A DNA stretch of 64,000 bases. Origin: Solilutibacter tolerans (GTDB taxonomy: Bacteria > Pseudomonadota > Gammaproteobacteria > Xanthomonadales > Xanthomonadaceae). The first letter of the stretch is position 1; each line of letters starts with the position of its first letter. The stretch is from the NCBI RefSeq assembly GCF_900155935.1, contig NZ_FTLW01000001.1:124001-188000 (forward strand). The letters are read 5' to 3'. Below are positions 20,454 through 29,828 of the stretch, piece after piece. The notes under the pieces are model-generated. The model was not told the origin of the DNA, ran no database searches, and worked only from the letters and a program-made list of their open reading frames with translations. The translations under genes and the position numbers were made by a program.

Positions 20454-21407
20454 ATGTCGAAAACGCCCGCCGAACGTCGTCAAACCATGCTGCGCCAGCC
20501 GCCCTTGCCGGATGCCGACGCGCGCTTGATCGATACATTCCTCGATGCCATCTGGGCCGAGAGCGGCTTGGCGCGCGCGACCCTCGATAGCTATCGGCGT
20601 GACCTGGCCGGTTTCGCGCGTTGGCGCGGCGATGCGGGCGGCATCCTGCAAAAAGCCAGCCGTGAAAATTTGTTCGACTACCTGCGCTGGCGAGCAGAAA
20701 ACAGCTACAGCCCACGCAGCAATGCACGACTGTTGTCGGCCTTGCGTGCGTTCTATGGGTGGATGCTGCGTCATGGTCATCGCAGCGATGATCCATCAGC
20801 GCTGCTGGATCCTCCGCGCTTGCCGCGCAGCCTACCCAAGGCGCTGAGCGAGTCGCAGGTGGAAGCGCTGCTGGCTGCGCCCGACATCGACCAAACCGAT
20901 GGCCTGCGTGACCGCGCGATGTTGGAGTTGATGTATGGCGCCGGCCTGCGCGTGAGTGAGCTGGCCAATCTGCCAGCGACTGCGGTCAACCTGCGGCAAG
21001 GCGTGTTGCGGATCACCGGCAAGGGCAGCAAGGAACGCCTGGTGCCGATTGGTGAAGAAGCGCAGTACTGGCTTGAGCGTTACCTGCAGAAGGCGCGGCC
21101 AGACGCTGCGCGGCGGCGTGCGCAGGCGATGGAGCTTTTCCTCGCCGACGATGGTCAGCCGATGTCGCGTCAGCAGTGTTGGCTGCAGGTCAAGCGACAT
21201 GCGGCAGCGGCCGGCATCGACCCGGCCAAAGTTAGTCCGCATGGGCTGCGGCACAGCTTCGCCACCCACTTGCTCAACCATGGCGCCGACTTGCGCGCCT
21301 TGCAGATGCTGCTGGGGCATAGTTCGCTTTCCACCACCCAGATCTACACCTTGGTTGCGAAGGAAAAACTCAAGCGCTTGCACGCGCAGCATCATCCACG
21401 CGCTTGA
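20454..21407 (+). CDS. xerD: Site-specific tyrosine recombinase XerD
   Basis: Resolves chromosome dimers at dif together with XerC under FtsK control. The 317 residues have an N-terminal SAM-like DNA-binding domain (about 22-105) and the catalytic domain with R166 (GAGLRVSEL), K190, H263 and R266 ([10 protein letters not shown]), H289 ([13 protein letters not shown]) and nucleophile Y298. The ATG at 20454 has a GGGG stretch directly upstream; upstream frame extensions overlap the divergent RDD gene. It precedes dsbC, as in E. coli, although recJ is not next here. Confidence 0.94.
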   Translation: MSKTPAERRQTMLRQPPLPDADARLIDTFLDAIWAESGLARATLDSYRRDLAGFARWRGDAGGILQKASRENLFDYLRWRAENSYSPRSNARLLSALRAFYGWMLRHGHRSDDPSALLDPPRLPRSLPKALSESQVEALLAAPDIDQTDGLRDRAMLELMYGAGLRVSELANLPATAVNLRQGVLRITGKGSKERLVPIGEEAQYWLERYLQKARPDAARRRAQAMELFLADDGQPMSRQQCWLQVKRHAAAAGIDPAKVSPHGLRHSFATHLLNHGADLRALQMLLGHSSLSTTQIYTLVAKEKLKRLHAQHHPRA

Positions 21408-21483
21408 GGGCGAGCGTTCAGCCCCGCGTGCGACAATGCGCCGGCAAATTTCCAGCGGAAACACCATGTCCCGAGGACACCTG

Positions 21484-22284
21484 ATGAAGAAAGCCCTGTT
21501 GATCGCCGTGTTGGGTGGGATGAGCGTAGTGGCCTGCGCGCAAAGCAAAGCGCCCGCAGAGACAGCAAAACCGGCCGATGCCCCCGCTGCGACGACAGCC
21601 CCCACCGATCCCAAGGTCGCCCCGGGCAGTGCGGATGCCAAGGCCATTGCCGCCATCCGCCAGCTCAATAGCCAGGTCGTGATCGACAAGGTCGGGCCGG
21701 CGCCGATGCCGGGTTACCGCGAAGTCGTGGTCTCTGGCCAGGTCCTGTACGTGTCGGATGATGGCCGCTACCTGATGCAGGGTGCGCTCTTGGACATGCA
21801 GACCAAGCGCGACATGGCGCAGGCCACGCTCGCCAGCGTGCGCAAAGACCTCTTGGCGCAGGTGCCGAAGTCCGAGCGCATCATTTTCTCGCCGCCGAAT
21901 CCGAAGTACACCGTCGCGATTTTCACCGACGTGGAATGTGGCTATTGCCGCAAGATGCATGCGGACATCGCCGAGTACAACAAGCTGGGCATCGGCTTCG
22001 AATACCTGGCTTATCCGCGCATGGGCCCGGGCAGCCCGGACTTCGCCAAGATGGAGGCGGTCTGGTGCTCCAAGGACCGACCCAAGGCCCTGACCGAGGC
22101 CAAGGGCGACCGGGCCGTGAAGTCCGAGCGCTGCACTAGCCCGGTCATGCGCCACTATGACATCGGCCGCCGTTCGGGCCTGACGGGTACACCGCTGATC
22201 GTCGCCGCCAATGGGATGTCGCCGCCGGGCTACCTGCCGCCGGCCGAGCTCCTACGCTGGCTGGACGCGAACGGCAAGCTGTAA
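21484..22284 (+). CDS. dsbC: Thiol:disulfide interchange protein DsbC
   Basis: Periplasmic disulfide isomerase that corrects wrong disulfides and is kept reduced by DsbD. The 266 residues have the active site CGYC (152-155), the cis-proline loop TGTP (P237) and a second cysteine pair C195/C217 like the structural disulfide of the family. The ATG at 21484 has GAGGA 6 bases before it; an ATG at 21466 would add six residues. The signal region ends V15-V16-A17-C18, which fits a lipobox, and is followed by a long Ala/Pro/Thr-rich linker (about 19-50). The protein may therefore be membrane anchored rather than free. Confidence 0.9.
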   Translation: MKKALLIAVLGGMSVVACAQSKAPAETAKPADAPAATTAPTDPKVAPGSADAKAIAAIRQLNSQVVIDKVGPAPMPGYREVVVSGQVLYVSDDGRYLMQGALLDMQTKRDMAQATLASVRKDLLAQVPKSERIIFSPPNPKYTVAIFTDVECGYCRKMHADIAEYNKLGIGFEYLAYPRMGPGSPDFAKMEAVWCSKDRPKALTEAKGDRAVKSERCTSPVMRHYDIGRRSGLTGTPLIVAANGMSPPGYLPPAELLRWLDANGKL

Positions 22285-22303
22285 GCAGCCCCAAATGGCA
22301 AAA

Positions 22304-22332
22304 AACGAAGCCGGCCCCGTGCCGGCTTCGTT
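22304..22332 (+). terminator. Hairpin terminator after dsbC
   Basis: AACGAAGCCGGC and GCCGGCTTCGTT form a perfect 12-base-pair stem with a 5-base loop, about 20 bases after the dsbC stop and before purL. The plus-strand tail has only two U residues. On the minus strand it would be followed by a run of six T. I read it as the dsbC terminator, possibly working in both directions. Confidence 0.55.
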
Positions 22333-22337
22333 ACAAT
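22332..22337 (+). promoter_or_regulatory. Possible -10 box (TACAAT) of purL
   Basis: TACAAT followed by AGAGGG lies directly at the base of the dsbC terminator stem and 32 bases before the purL ATG. No clear -35 is seen because the terminator stem occupies that position. A promoter overlapping the terminator would let purL be expressed independently of dsbC. Confidence 0.4.
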
Positions 22338-22368
22338 AGAGGGCCCGTTAACCCACGGTTCCCCGCAC

Positions 22369-25300
22369 ATGATCGTGCTCGAGGGGCAGACTGCCCTGTC
22401 GTCGTTCCGCCGCGAGCGGCTTGAAGCCCGCCTTCGCGCCGTCCATCCCGCCATCCGCCTAAAGGACAGCTGGTTCACCTATTGGGTGCAACCGCAGTCC
22501 GGAAGCGCCCCTGACTTGGCGACCTTGGGCCGCATATTGCAGGCCTGCACGGCGATTACGCCGCGTGCGGATGGCGCAGTGTCGAAGTTTGTTTCGCCGC
22601 GGCTAGGCACCATCTCGCCCTGGGCCAGCAAGGCCGGAGAACTGCTGCGCGGCGCAGGTTTGCCGGTCGCGCGCGTCGAGCGGGGTTTGAGGCTGGATGT
22701 CGAGGCTTGGCCGAATGATGCGGATACCCAACGCGAACTTGGCCGCCTGCTGCACGACCCGATGACGCAGTCGCTGCTGGACGATGCCAACGATGCCGGG
22801 GCGCTGTTCGACGCACCGATGCGCGGCGAGCTGGAAATCGTGCCGCTTGGTGATCTGGTCGAGGCCAACAAGCGCCTGGGCCTGGCCTTGGCCGATGACG
22901 AGATCGACTACCTGCAAGCGCGCTACGGCGAGCTGGGTCGCGATCCGCACGATGTCGAATTGATGATGTTCGCGCAGGCCAACTCCGAGCACTGCCGCCA
23001 CAAGATATTCAACGCCGACTGGACCATCGACGGCGTCGAGCAGGAACGCTCGCTGTTCCGCATGATCAAGAACACGCACGCGAAGACGCCGGAGCACACG
23101 CTCTCCGCGTACAGCGACAACGCCGCGGTCGTGGCCGGCTATCCCAGCCGCCGTCTGCGCGCCGAAGGCGCATCGCGCGAATACGTACTGCAGCCGCAAA
23201 GCGACTCCGCGTTTGCGATCAAGGTCGAGACACACAACCACCCGACCGCGATCTCGCCGTTCCCCGGTGCATCCACGGGTGCCGGTGGCGAAATTCGCGA
23301 TGAAGGCGCGACCGGCCGCGGCGGCAAGCCCAAGGCAGGCCTCGCCGGGTTCTCGGTTTCGCACTTGCGCATCCCCACGCTGCCGCAGCCGTGGGAGCAG
23401 CCGCGCCCGCTCAATCCGCGCATGGCCAGTGCCTTCGAGATCATGATCGAAGGGCCGATCGGCTCGGCCGCGTTCAACAACGAATTCGGCCGTCCCAACC
23501 TGTTGGGCTATTTCCGCAGCTTCGAATTCCCGCAGGCGCCGCACCTCGCGCGTGCCTACGACAAGCCGATCATGTTGGCCGGCGGTCTGGGTGCCATCGA
23601 CCAGCCTTTGGTCGAGAAGCGTCGCCTCGCCCCGGGTGATGCGGTGATCGTGCTGGGTGGTCCGGCGATGTTGATCGGCCTGGGTGGCGGTGCGGCGAGT
23701 TCCGTGGCGTCGGGTGACAGCAGCGAAGACCTCGATTTCGCCAGCGTGCAGCGCGACAACCCGGAGATGGAACGGCGTGCACAGGAAGTGATCGATGCGT
23801 GCGTGGCATTGGCCGAGCGCAATCCGATTCGCAGCATCCACGATGTCGGCGCGGGCGGCTTGTCCAACGCCATCCCGGAGTTGCTGCACGACTCCGGCGT
23901 GGGCGGCGTGATCGATCTGGTGAGGGTGCCTAACGACGATCCCTCGTTGTCGCCGATGCAGTTGTGGTGCAACGAGTCACAAGAACGCTACGTGATGGGC
24001 ATCAGCGCGGATCGCATCGCCGAATTCACCGCGATGTGCGCACGTGAGCGCTGCCCGTTTGCGGTAGTGGGTTACGCGACGGCGGAGGAACGCCTGGTCG
24101 TCGGCTATGGCGCGACGCCGGGCAATATCCCGAACGATGCGGCGATTGATTTGCCGATGGATGTGCTGTTCGGCAAGGCACCGAAGATGCATCGCGACAC
24201 GCATCACCCGGCGTCCACGCGATGGCCAGAGCTGGATACCGCCACGGTCGATTTGGTGGATGCTGGCTTGCGTGTGTTGTCGCACCCGACCGTCGCATCG
24301 AAATCCTTCCTCATCACGATTGGTGATCGCAGCGTCGGTGGTTTGACTGCGCGCGACCAAATGGTCGGCCCGTGGCAAATGCCGGTCGCCGATTGCGCCA
24401 TCACCTTGGCCGGTTACGAAGGCTTCACCGGCGAAGCGATGGCGATTGGCGAACGCACGCCACTGGCTTTGATCGATGCGGCTGCGTCCGCGCGCATGGC
24501 GGTGGGCGAGGCGATCACCAACCTGTGCGCCGCGCCGGTGGAATCGCTGGATCGCATCAAACTGTCGGCCAACTGGATGGCTGCGGCCGGCTTTGAAGGC
24601 GAAGACGCCAAGTTGTTCGATGCGGTTGAAGCGGTCGGCATGGAGCTGTGCCCGGCGCTCGATCTCTCCATCCCTGTCGGCAAAGATTCCCTGTCGATGC
24701 AGGCGCAATGGAATGTCGATGGCGAGGTGGAGAAATCCGTCTCGCCGGTGTCGCTCATCGTCACCGCGTTCGCGCCGGTCGTCGATGTGCGCCAACAACT
24801 CACGCCGCTCTTGTCGAGTGACGAAGACACCGAGTTGTGGTTGATTGGGCTCGGTGCGGGTAAGCGCCGTATGGGTGGCTCGATCCTGGCGCAATGCTAC
24901 GACTCCTTCGCCGGTGAATCCCCCGACGTTGATGATCCGCAGCTCCTGCGTGGCTTCTTCGAGCTGATCCGCGATGCGCGCGAAGCCGGCATGCTGCTGG
25001 CCTATCACGACCGCGCAGATGGCGGCGTCTTCGCCACTTTGGCGGAAATGGCGTTTGCTTCGCACGTCGGTCTCGACATCACGCTCGACGGCTGGGCCGA
25101 CAACCACGACGACGATGTCTTCGAGGTGCTGTTCAACGAGGAGCTGGGCGCCGTGGTGCAGATCCGCGGCGAACATCGCGCCGAGTTCGCCGACCTCGTC
25201 GCCGAGCATGGCCTGATCGAGTGCGCGCAGCGCATCGCGCGACCGACGCGCTCCGACGACATCCGCGTGCTTGACGAAGGCGAAGTGCTGGCCGAATGGC

Positions 25301-26247
25301 AATGGCAGACCTTGTTCGACGCGTGGTGGTCGGTCACTCATGCGATGCAGCGCCTGCGCGACAACCCGCAATCGGCGGATGAAGAACGCGAGATCGCGCG
25401 CAATTTCGACACTGTCGGCTTGAGCCCGAAGCTCAGTTTCGATCTTGCCGAGGATATCGCAGCGCCTTACATCGCGACCGGTGCCAAGCCGAAGGTGGCG
25501 ATCCTGCGCGAGCAGGGCGTCAACGGCCAGATCGAAATGGCCGCAGCTTTCATGCGTGCTGGTTTCGATGCGTACGACGTGCACATGAGTGATCTGATCG
25601 AAGGCCGCGCGAAACTGGACGATGTCATTGGTCTCGCCGCTTGTGGCGGCTTCAGCTATGGCGATGTGCTGGGCGCAGGGCGCGGTTGGGCGACATCGAT
25701 TCTGGAGCGCCCCGCGTTGCGCGAGCAATTCGCCACGTTCTTTGGACGTGGCGATACGTTCTCGCTCGGCGTCTGCAACGGCTGCCAGATGCTGTCGCAA
25801 CTCAAGGCGATCATCCCCGGTGCGGCGCAGTGGCCGGAGTTGCTCCGCAATGCCAGCGAGCAATACGAAGCACGTTTGGCCCAGGTGGAAGTGGGTGAGT
25901 CGCCATCCATCCTGCTGCGCGGCATGGGCGGCTCTCGCATCCCGGTCGTCGTCGCGCATGGAGAAGGCCGCATGCATTTCGCCAATGCCGTGGATCAGGC
26001 ATCGGTTGCCGTGGCCGCGCGCTATGTGGATGGCGAAGGCAACATCGCCGCGACCTATCCGACCAACCCGAACGGCTCGCCGGACGGCATCGCAGGTGTC
26101 GCTAGCGACGATGGCCGCGTGACGATCTTGATGCCGCATCCCGAACGCACGCTCTCTGCTGCCAACTTCAGCTGGCATCCGTCCGAGTGGGGCGATGCGT
26201 CGCCTTGGTCGCGCATGTTCCAGAATGCGCGGGCCTGGGTGGCGTGA
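22369..26247 (+). CDS. purL: Phosphoribosylformylglycinamidine synthase (long form)
   Basis: Fourth step of purine synthesis: converts FGAR, ATP and glutamine to FGAM. The 1292 residues match the single-chain gammaproteobacterial enzyme: an N-terminal PurS-like domain, two AIRS-like halves (for example [19 protein letters not shown]), and a C-terminal class I glutaminase domain with nucleophile C1136 (GVCNGCQ) and H1257/E1259 (PHPER). The start [14 protein letters not shown] is usual for the family. A 762-codon frame on the minus strand across its 3' half is a shadow. Confidence 0.97.
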   Translation: MIVLEGQTALSSFRRERLEARLRAVHPAIRLKDSWFTYWVQPQSGSAPDLATLGRILQACTAITPRADGAVSKFVSPRLGTISPWASKAGELLRGAGLPVARVERGLRLDVEAWPNDADTQRELGRLLHDPMTQSLLDDANDAGALFDAPMRGELEIVPLGDLVEANKRLGLALADDEIDYLQARYGELGRDPHDVELMMFAQANSEHCRHKIFNADWTIDGVEQERSLFRMIKNTHAKTPEHTLSAYSDNAAVVAGYPSRRLRAEGASREYVLQPQSDSAFAIKVETHNHPTAISPFPGASTGAGGEIRDEGATGRGGKPKAGLAGFSVSHLRIPTLPQPWEQPRPLNPRMASAFEIMIEGPIGSAAFNNEFGRPNLLGYFRSFEFPQAPHLARAYDKPIMLAGGLGAIDQPLVEKRRLAPGDAVIVLGGPAMLIGLGGGAASSVASGDSSEDLDFASVQRDNPEMERRAQEVIDACVALAERNPIRSIHDVGAGGLSNAIPELLHDSGVGGVIDLVRVPNDDPSLSPMQLWCNESQERYVMGISADRIAEFTAMCARERCPFAVVGYATAEERLVVGYGATPGNIPNDAAIDLPMDVLFGKAPKMHRDTHHPASTRWPELDTATVDLVDAGLRVLSHPTVASKSFLITIGDRSVGGLTARDQMVGPWQMPVADCAITLAGYEGFTGEAMAIGERTPLALIDAAASARMAVGEAITNLCAAPVESLDRIKLSANWMAAAGFEGEDAKLFDAVEAVGMELCPALDLSIPVGKDSLSMQAQWNVDGEVEKSVSPVSLIVTAFAPVVDVRQQLTPLLSSDEDTELWLIGLGAGKRRMGGSILAQCYDSFAGESPDVDDPQLLRGFFELIRDAREAGMLLAYHDRADGGVFATLAEMAFASHVGLDITLDGWADNHDDDVFEVLFNEELGAVVQIRGEHRAEFADLVAEHGLIECAQRIARPTRSDDIRVLDEGEVLAEWQWQTLFDAWWSVTHAMQRLRDNPQSADEEREIARNFDTVGLSPKLSFDLAEDIAAPYIATGAKPKVAILREQGVNGQIEMAAAFMRAGFDAYDVHMSDLIEGRAKLDDVIGLAACGGFSYGDVLGAGRGWATSILERPALREQFATFFGRGDTFSLGVCNGCQMLSQLKAIIPGAAQWPELLRNASEQYEARLAQVEVGESPSILLRGMGGSRIPVVVAHGEGRMHFANAVDQASVAVAARYVDGEGNIAATYPTNPNGSPDGIAGVASDDGRVTILMPHPERTLSAANFSWHPSEWGDASPWSRMFQNARAWVA

Positions 26248-26255
26248 TCGGTTAG

Positions 26256-26277
26256 AGTGCGACATCGCCGTCGCACT
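26256..26277 (+). terminator. Hairpin in the purL-glycosyltransferase gap
   Basis: AGTGCGAC and GTCGCACT form a perfect 8-base-pair stem with the loop ATCGCC just after the purL stop. No U-run follows, so it may be a weak or Rho-assisted terminator, or an mRNA-stabilising stem. It ends 9 bases before the next start codon. Confidence 0.35.
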
Positions 26278-26286
26278 TCACCTCGC

Positions 26287-27126
26287 ATGACAGAACCCGC
26301 ACTGCCCATCGTCTTGTTGCCCATTGGCACTGACGATGCGGCATTGGACGCTTGCCTTGCCGCGCTTGAGCAAGCCACGCCCGCTGGCACGCGCATTTGG
26401 TTGCTGGATGACGCGCAAGCCGGTCCGCGCGGCATCGCCATCATCGAGCGTTGGCTCGAGAATACGCGTCTGCAAGCCGAATACACGCGTCGTCAGCGTC
26501 CGATTGGCGAAGCCGCGCACCTGTCCGAAGGTGTTGCCGCATGTGGCGACATGGATATCGTCGTGTTGGCGCCCGATGTGCGACCGGCGCCGGGTTGGTT
26601 GGGGCGGCTGGTGATGTGTTTGCAGCGTGACCCCACGATAGGCACCGCCACGCCGTGGAGTAATGCAGGTGAGTGCGTGTCATGGCCGCGCATCGGCGAA
26701 GTACAGCCGGAGCCGGCCGAGCCGCGCCGTATTGCCAGTGCCGCTGCGCAAATGCCGCCCCTGCATCTGGAGTTGCCGACCGCCGGCACGCATGCAGTGA
26801 TGCTACGAGGCACACCACGCCAGCGTACAGGCCGACTGGATGGCGAAAGTTTCGAGAGCTGGGCGGCGGCGCTGACGGACTATTCCTTGCGATTGGCAGC
26901 GATGGGTTGGCGCAATGCTTTGTGCGAAAGCGCTTTTGTAGCGCGTGATCGTGAGCCTTGGCACGGCGAAGAAGATTTGGATGTGCTGGCCGTGCGCTGG
27001 CCCAGCTATCGCCCACGGCTTGCGCAATTCTTGATGGAAGATCCGTTACATCAGACCAGGCTCGAGTTGCAACGGCGCTATGACGAAGCCGCGGACGCAT
27101 CGCCGCAGGAAGACCTCTTCGCATGA
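26287..27126 (+). CDS. Family-2-like glycosyltransferase (divergent)
   Basis: Predicted GT-A sugar transferase; substrate unknown. The 279 residues have a weak GT2-like pattern: a nucleotide-binding first strand (LPIVLLPIGTDDAALDACLAAL), DIVVLAPDVRPAPGWLGRL in the place of the usual DxD-containing strand, and TIGTATPWSNAGECVSWP, which resembles family members acting after LPS or rhamnan synthesis enzymes. A classic DxD is not obvious. The ATG at 26287 is chosen over an upstream GTG-like start inside the hairpin. It overlaps the next glycosyltransferase by ATGA, so they probably act on the same glycan. Confidence 0.7.
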   Translation: MTEPALPIVLLPIGTDDAALDACLAALEQATPAGTRIWLLDDAQAGPRGIAIIERWLENTRLQAEYTRRQRPIGEAAHLSEGVAACGDMDIVVLAPDVRPAPGWLGRLVMCLQRDPTIGTATPWSNAGECVSWPRIGEVQPEPAEPRRIASAAAQMPPLHLELPTAGTHAVMLRGTPRQRTGRLDGESFESWAAALTDYSLRLAAMGWRNALCESAFVARDREPWHGEEDLDVLAVRWPSYRPRLAQFLMEDPLHQTRLELQRRYDEAADASPQEDLFA

Positions 27127-27959
27127 AGCGCGATGGCATCGCCGCGGTTGTGGTCAGTCATTTCAGTGAAGAAACCATCGGTGCTTGCCTCTCACGGCTG
27201 CTGGCTAGCGCAGGCGTCACGCAAGTCCGCGTCATCGACAACGCATCGACCGATGGCACGATGGATATCGTGCAGCGCTATGCCTTGTCCGATTCGCGCG
27301 TGCGCTTCGTAGCCAATCCGGACAATCCGGGGTTCGCGGTGGCCTGCAACCAGGGTGCGGCGGACAGCGATGCGCCTTGGCTCGCCTTTGTGAACCCCGA
27401 CCTGATGGTAGAGCCGGATACCTTGACGAGATTGCGCACTGCCGCAGAGCACATCCAGCCCGCGTTGGTGGGTGCGGAGCTGGTGGGTGAAGAGGGAACG
27501 CCGGATCCTGCCGCGCGTCGTCGTGACCCGGATTTTGCCGCGATGCTGGGGTCTAAGGCCGCGCGTGACTTGGCCGTACCGCAAGACCCCGGCCAAGCAT
27601 TGCAGCAAGTGGATGCGGTCTCGGGCGCGCTGATGGTGGTGCCGCGCACCTTGTTCCGATTGGTCGGAGGTTTTGATGAGGGCTACCGCTTGCATGCCGA
27701 AGACCTGGACCTGTGTCGACGCATTCGTGCCTTTGGCGGCCGTGTGGCCATCGCTAACGATGTGCAGGTGCTGCATGTGCGAGGGGTATCCTCGCGTGTG
27801 CGTCCGACGTTCGTCGAATGGCAGAAGCATCGCGGCCTGTGGCGTTATTTCAGCAAGTTTGATGCCGCGCGCCACGGCTGGCTGACGCGGTCGATGGTGT
27901 GGGCGATGATCTGGGTGCGGTTTCCTTTTGCACTAGCAAGGAAATTGTTCGCGCCCTGA
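27123..27959 (+). CDS. Family-2 glycosyltransferase (rhamnosyltransferase-like)
   Basis: Predicted GT-A sugar transferase, by similarity closest to the rhamnosyl/galactofuranosyl type. The 278 residues include VVVSHFSEETIGACL, VIDNASTDGTMDIV, the NPD variant of the metal-binding motif (AFVNPDLMVEPD) and GFDEGYRLHAEDLDLCRRIR with the catalytic ED pair. The C-terminus has a hydrophobic amphipathic stretch (about 255-275) that may bind the membrane. It overlaps the preceding gene by four bases. The acceptor cannot be named from the sequence. Confidence 0.82.
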   Translation: MKRDGIAAVVVSHFSEETIGACLSRLLASAGVTQVRVIDNASTDGTMDIVQRYALSDSRVRFVANPDNPGFAVACNQGAADSDAPWLAFVNPDLMVEPDTLTRLRTAAEHIQPALVGAELVGEEGTPDPAARRRDPDFAAMLGSKAARDLAVPQDPGQALQQVDAVSGALMVVPRTLFRLVGGFDEGYRLHAEDLDLCRRIRAFGGRVAIANDVQVLHVRGVSSRVRPTFVEWQKHRGLWRYFSKFDAARHGWLTRSMVWAMIWVRFPFALARKLFAP

Positions 27960-28030
27960 TGACGTTTGGCACAGGCCGTGAAGGCGTTGCCGGTTGTTAG
28001 ACTGATGGTACAAGTAACCGGAAACAGCAC

Positions 28031-28861
28031 ATGGAAGACACGCAGAATTGCCGTAACTGCGACCGGGTTATCGATGTGCCTGGGCAGAAGTTCTGCCCCA
28101 ATTGCGGCCAAGCGACACCGACCCGGCGTATCGATTGGCGCTTTCTTGGCCATGAGCTGGAGCACAGTGTGCTGCACATGAACAAGGGGATTCTGTATTC
28201 ACTCAAGCAATTAATGCTGCGGCCTGGGTACTTTATTCACGATTATTTGGATGGCAAGCGAGTTGGTATCGTCAAACCCATGTTGCTGGTGGTGATGATG
28301 GGCGCTGCCGCTACCCTGATTGCTCACTACCTGTTAGGCGGTGATGTGATGGGGTCGTCATTCCATCAGGGCCTGGAAGCTGGGACGAGGTTGGGCGGGG
28401 ATCCCAGCGATGAGGTCAAGGCGGCGACAGCTGCGACAGCCAAGTTATTCACAATGGCCAAGGATTGGATCAATCAGCACCTTGCACTGGTTACCTTGTT
28501 GATGATTCCGGTGCAGGCGGCGGGAGTCAAATTGGCATTCCGGAGATTCAGTGATGTGAGCTATCCGGAGTGGCTGGTCATCGGCTGCTTCCTGAACGCA
28601 CAGTCCTTCGTGTTGTGGTCGGTATTCATGCCTATTCAACGCGTATGGTCCGGTGCGATGTCATTCGCCATATTGCTAGCTATTGCCTACAACCTGTTCT
28701 CATTGATGCAGTTTTTCAAAGGCTATCCGCGCTGGAAGGCAGGTTTGCGGGGATTGCTGGGTTTCGCCTTTTTTCAGGTGGTAATGGTGATTTTCACGTT
28801 TTTCGTGATGTTCGTCATCGGCGTTCTGATGGGCAGCGGACATGTGCAGATTGCGAATTGA
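28031..28861 (+). CDS. DUF3667 zinc-ribbon membrane protein
   Basis: Function unknown. The 276 residues start with a zinc ribbon (C7, C10, C22, C25), followed by the family segment LGHELEHSVLHMNKGILYSLKQLMLRPG, and then about five transmembrane helices in the remaining 190 residues. This is the layout of DUF3667 proteins. The DNA is less GC-rich than its neighbours, as is the case for the glycosyltransferase at 7080. It converges with pyrF, 12 bases away. An imperfectly placed 6-bp inverted repeat (27990-28021) precedes the start. Confidence 0.8.
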   Translation: MEDTQNCRNCDRVIDVPGQKFCPNCGQATPTRRIDWRFLGHELEHSVLHMNKGILYSLKQLMLRPGYFIHDYLDGKRVGIVKPMLLVVMMGAAATLIAHYLLGGDVMGSSFHQGLEAGTRLGGDPSDEVKAATAATAKLFTMAKDWINQHLALVTLLMIPVQAAGVKLAFRRFSDVSYPEWLVIGCFLNAQSFVLWSVFMPIQRVWSGAMSFAILLAIAYNLFSLMQFFKGYPRWKAGLRGLLGFAFFQVVMVIFTFFVMFVIGVLMGSGHVQIAN

Positions 28862-28873
28862 TGCCTGGTTCGC

Positions 28874-29689
28874 TCAACGCCAACGATTAATCGCGTCTCG
28901 CAACTCACGCGCTGCATCCGCCGCCGCATCGGCATAGCCCGCGCTGGAGGACGCATACAAGATGCCGCGCGATGAATTGATCATCAGGCCGGTGCCATCG
29001 CTGGTCTTGCCATTACTCACCACGGCTTCGACATCGCCGCCTTGTGCGCCAACGCCCGGGATGAGCAGCGGCATGTTGCCGACGATGCCGCGGATGATCT
29101 TCAACTCTTCGGGGAACGTCGCGCCGACGACCAGCGCGCAATTGCCATCGCTGTTCCATTCGTTCGCGATCGTGCGGGCGACGTGCTGGTAGAGCGGTGC
29201 ACCATCGACCAAGAGCTCCTGGAAATCACGTGCGCCGGGGTTGCTGGTGTGGCACAGGAACACGCAGCCGCGGTCACCGCGTTGCAGGAAGGGCGCGGCG
29301 GAATCAAAGCCCATGTACGGGTTCAAAGTGACGGCATCCGCGCCGAAACGATCAAAGGCTTCCACCGCGTATTGCTCGGCGGTGCTGCCGATGTCGCCGC
29401 GCTTGCTGTCGAGCACGACAGGAATGTTGGGATGTGCGCCGTTGATGTGGGCGATCAGTCGTTGCAGCTGCGCTTCGCCACCGTTGTGCGCGGCGAAGTA
29501 AGCAATTTGCGGTTTGAACGCGCAGGCGAACTCGGCGGTCGCATCGACGATGTCGCGGCAAAAGTTGAACAGTGCATCTTCGTCATCAATGAAGGCGTCC
29601 GGGAACTTGGCCGGGTCGGGATCGAGTCCCACGCAGAGCAGGGTGTCGGCGTTCTGCCAGCGGCTGCGGAGTTTGTTGATGAACGTCAT
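28874..29689 (-). CDS. pyrF: Orotidine 5'-phosphate decarboxylase (type 2)
   Basis: Last step of UMP synthesis: decarboxylates OMP. The 271 residues belong to the type 2 (mycobacterial-like) subfamily, with the catalytic [12 protein letters not shown] segment (Asp-x-Lys-x-x-Asp) and the [10 protein letters not shown] phosphate-binding loop. The ATG at 29687-29689 (MTFINKL) is used; the longer frame goes through the palindromic repeat upstream. E. coli has the other subfamily, so this form is a useful lineage marker. It lies on the minus strand downstream of ettA. Confidence 0.95.
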   Translation of the reverse strand: MTFINKLRSRWQNADTLLCVGLDPDPAKFPDAFIDDEDALFNFCRDIVDATAEFACAFKPQIAYFAAHNGGEAQLQRLIAHINGAHPNIPVVLDSKRGDIGSTAEQYAVEAFDRFGADAVTLNPYMGFDSAAPFLQRGDRGCVFLCHTSNPGARDFQELLVDGAPLYQHVARTIANEWNSDGNCALVVGATFPEELKIIRGIVGNMPLLIPGVGAQGGDVEAVVSNGKTSDGTGLMINSSRGILYASSSAGYADAAADAARELRDAINRWR

Positions 29690-29708
29690 GGGTGGGCTCC
29701 GGATGGCA

Positions 29709-29816
29709 CGGGCCATGCCTGGCCCATCGTCTTTCCCCTCGGTCAGGGCATCCTGCCCAGACTCGGGCGCGCGCCGTCCATGGCGCGCTTGGCGACGACA
29801 GGCCAAGCATGGCCCG
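29709..29816. repeat. Nested inverted-repeat element between ettA and pyrF
   Basis: Two 23-base arms (29709-29731 and 29794-29816) are inverted copies with three mismatches, 62 bases apart. Each arm is itself a small hairpin (GGGCCA-TGCC-TGGCCC; GGCCA-AGCA-TGGCC). Between them lie two more stems, GGGCA-TCC-TGCCC (29746-29758) and GCGCGCC-GTCCAT-GGCGCGC (29769-29788). This multi-palindrome layout in a gap without genes resembles REP/BIME-type interspersed elements. On the ettA transcript it would fold into a large structure before pyrF. Confidence 0.6.
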
Positions 29817-29828
29817 TCGTTGCGGCGA

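Noticed and set aside
23977-26265. A 762-codon open frame on the minus strand across purL
   Set aside because: It is antisense to the well-conserved purL, has His/Arg/Gln-rich composition typical of high-GC shadow frames, and shows no recognisable motif.
27990-28021. CCGGTT/AACCGG inverted repeat before the DUF3667 gene
   Set aside because: Only six bases per arm with a 20-base spacer, so easily due to chance. Mentioned in the gene entry only.
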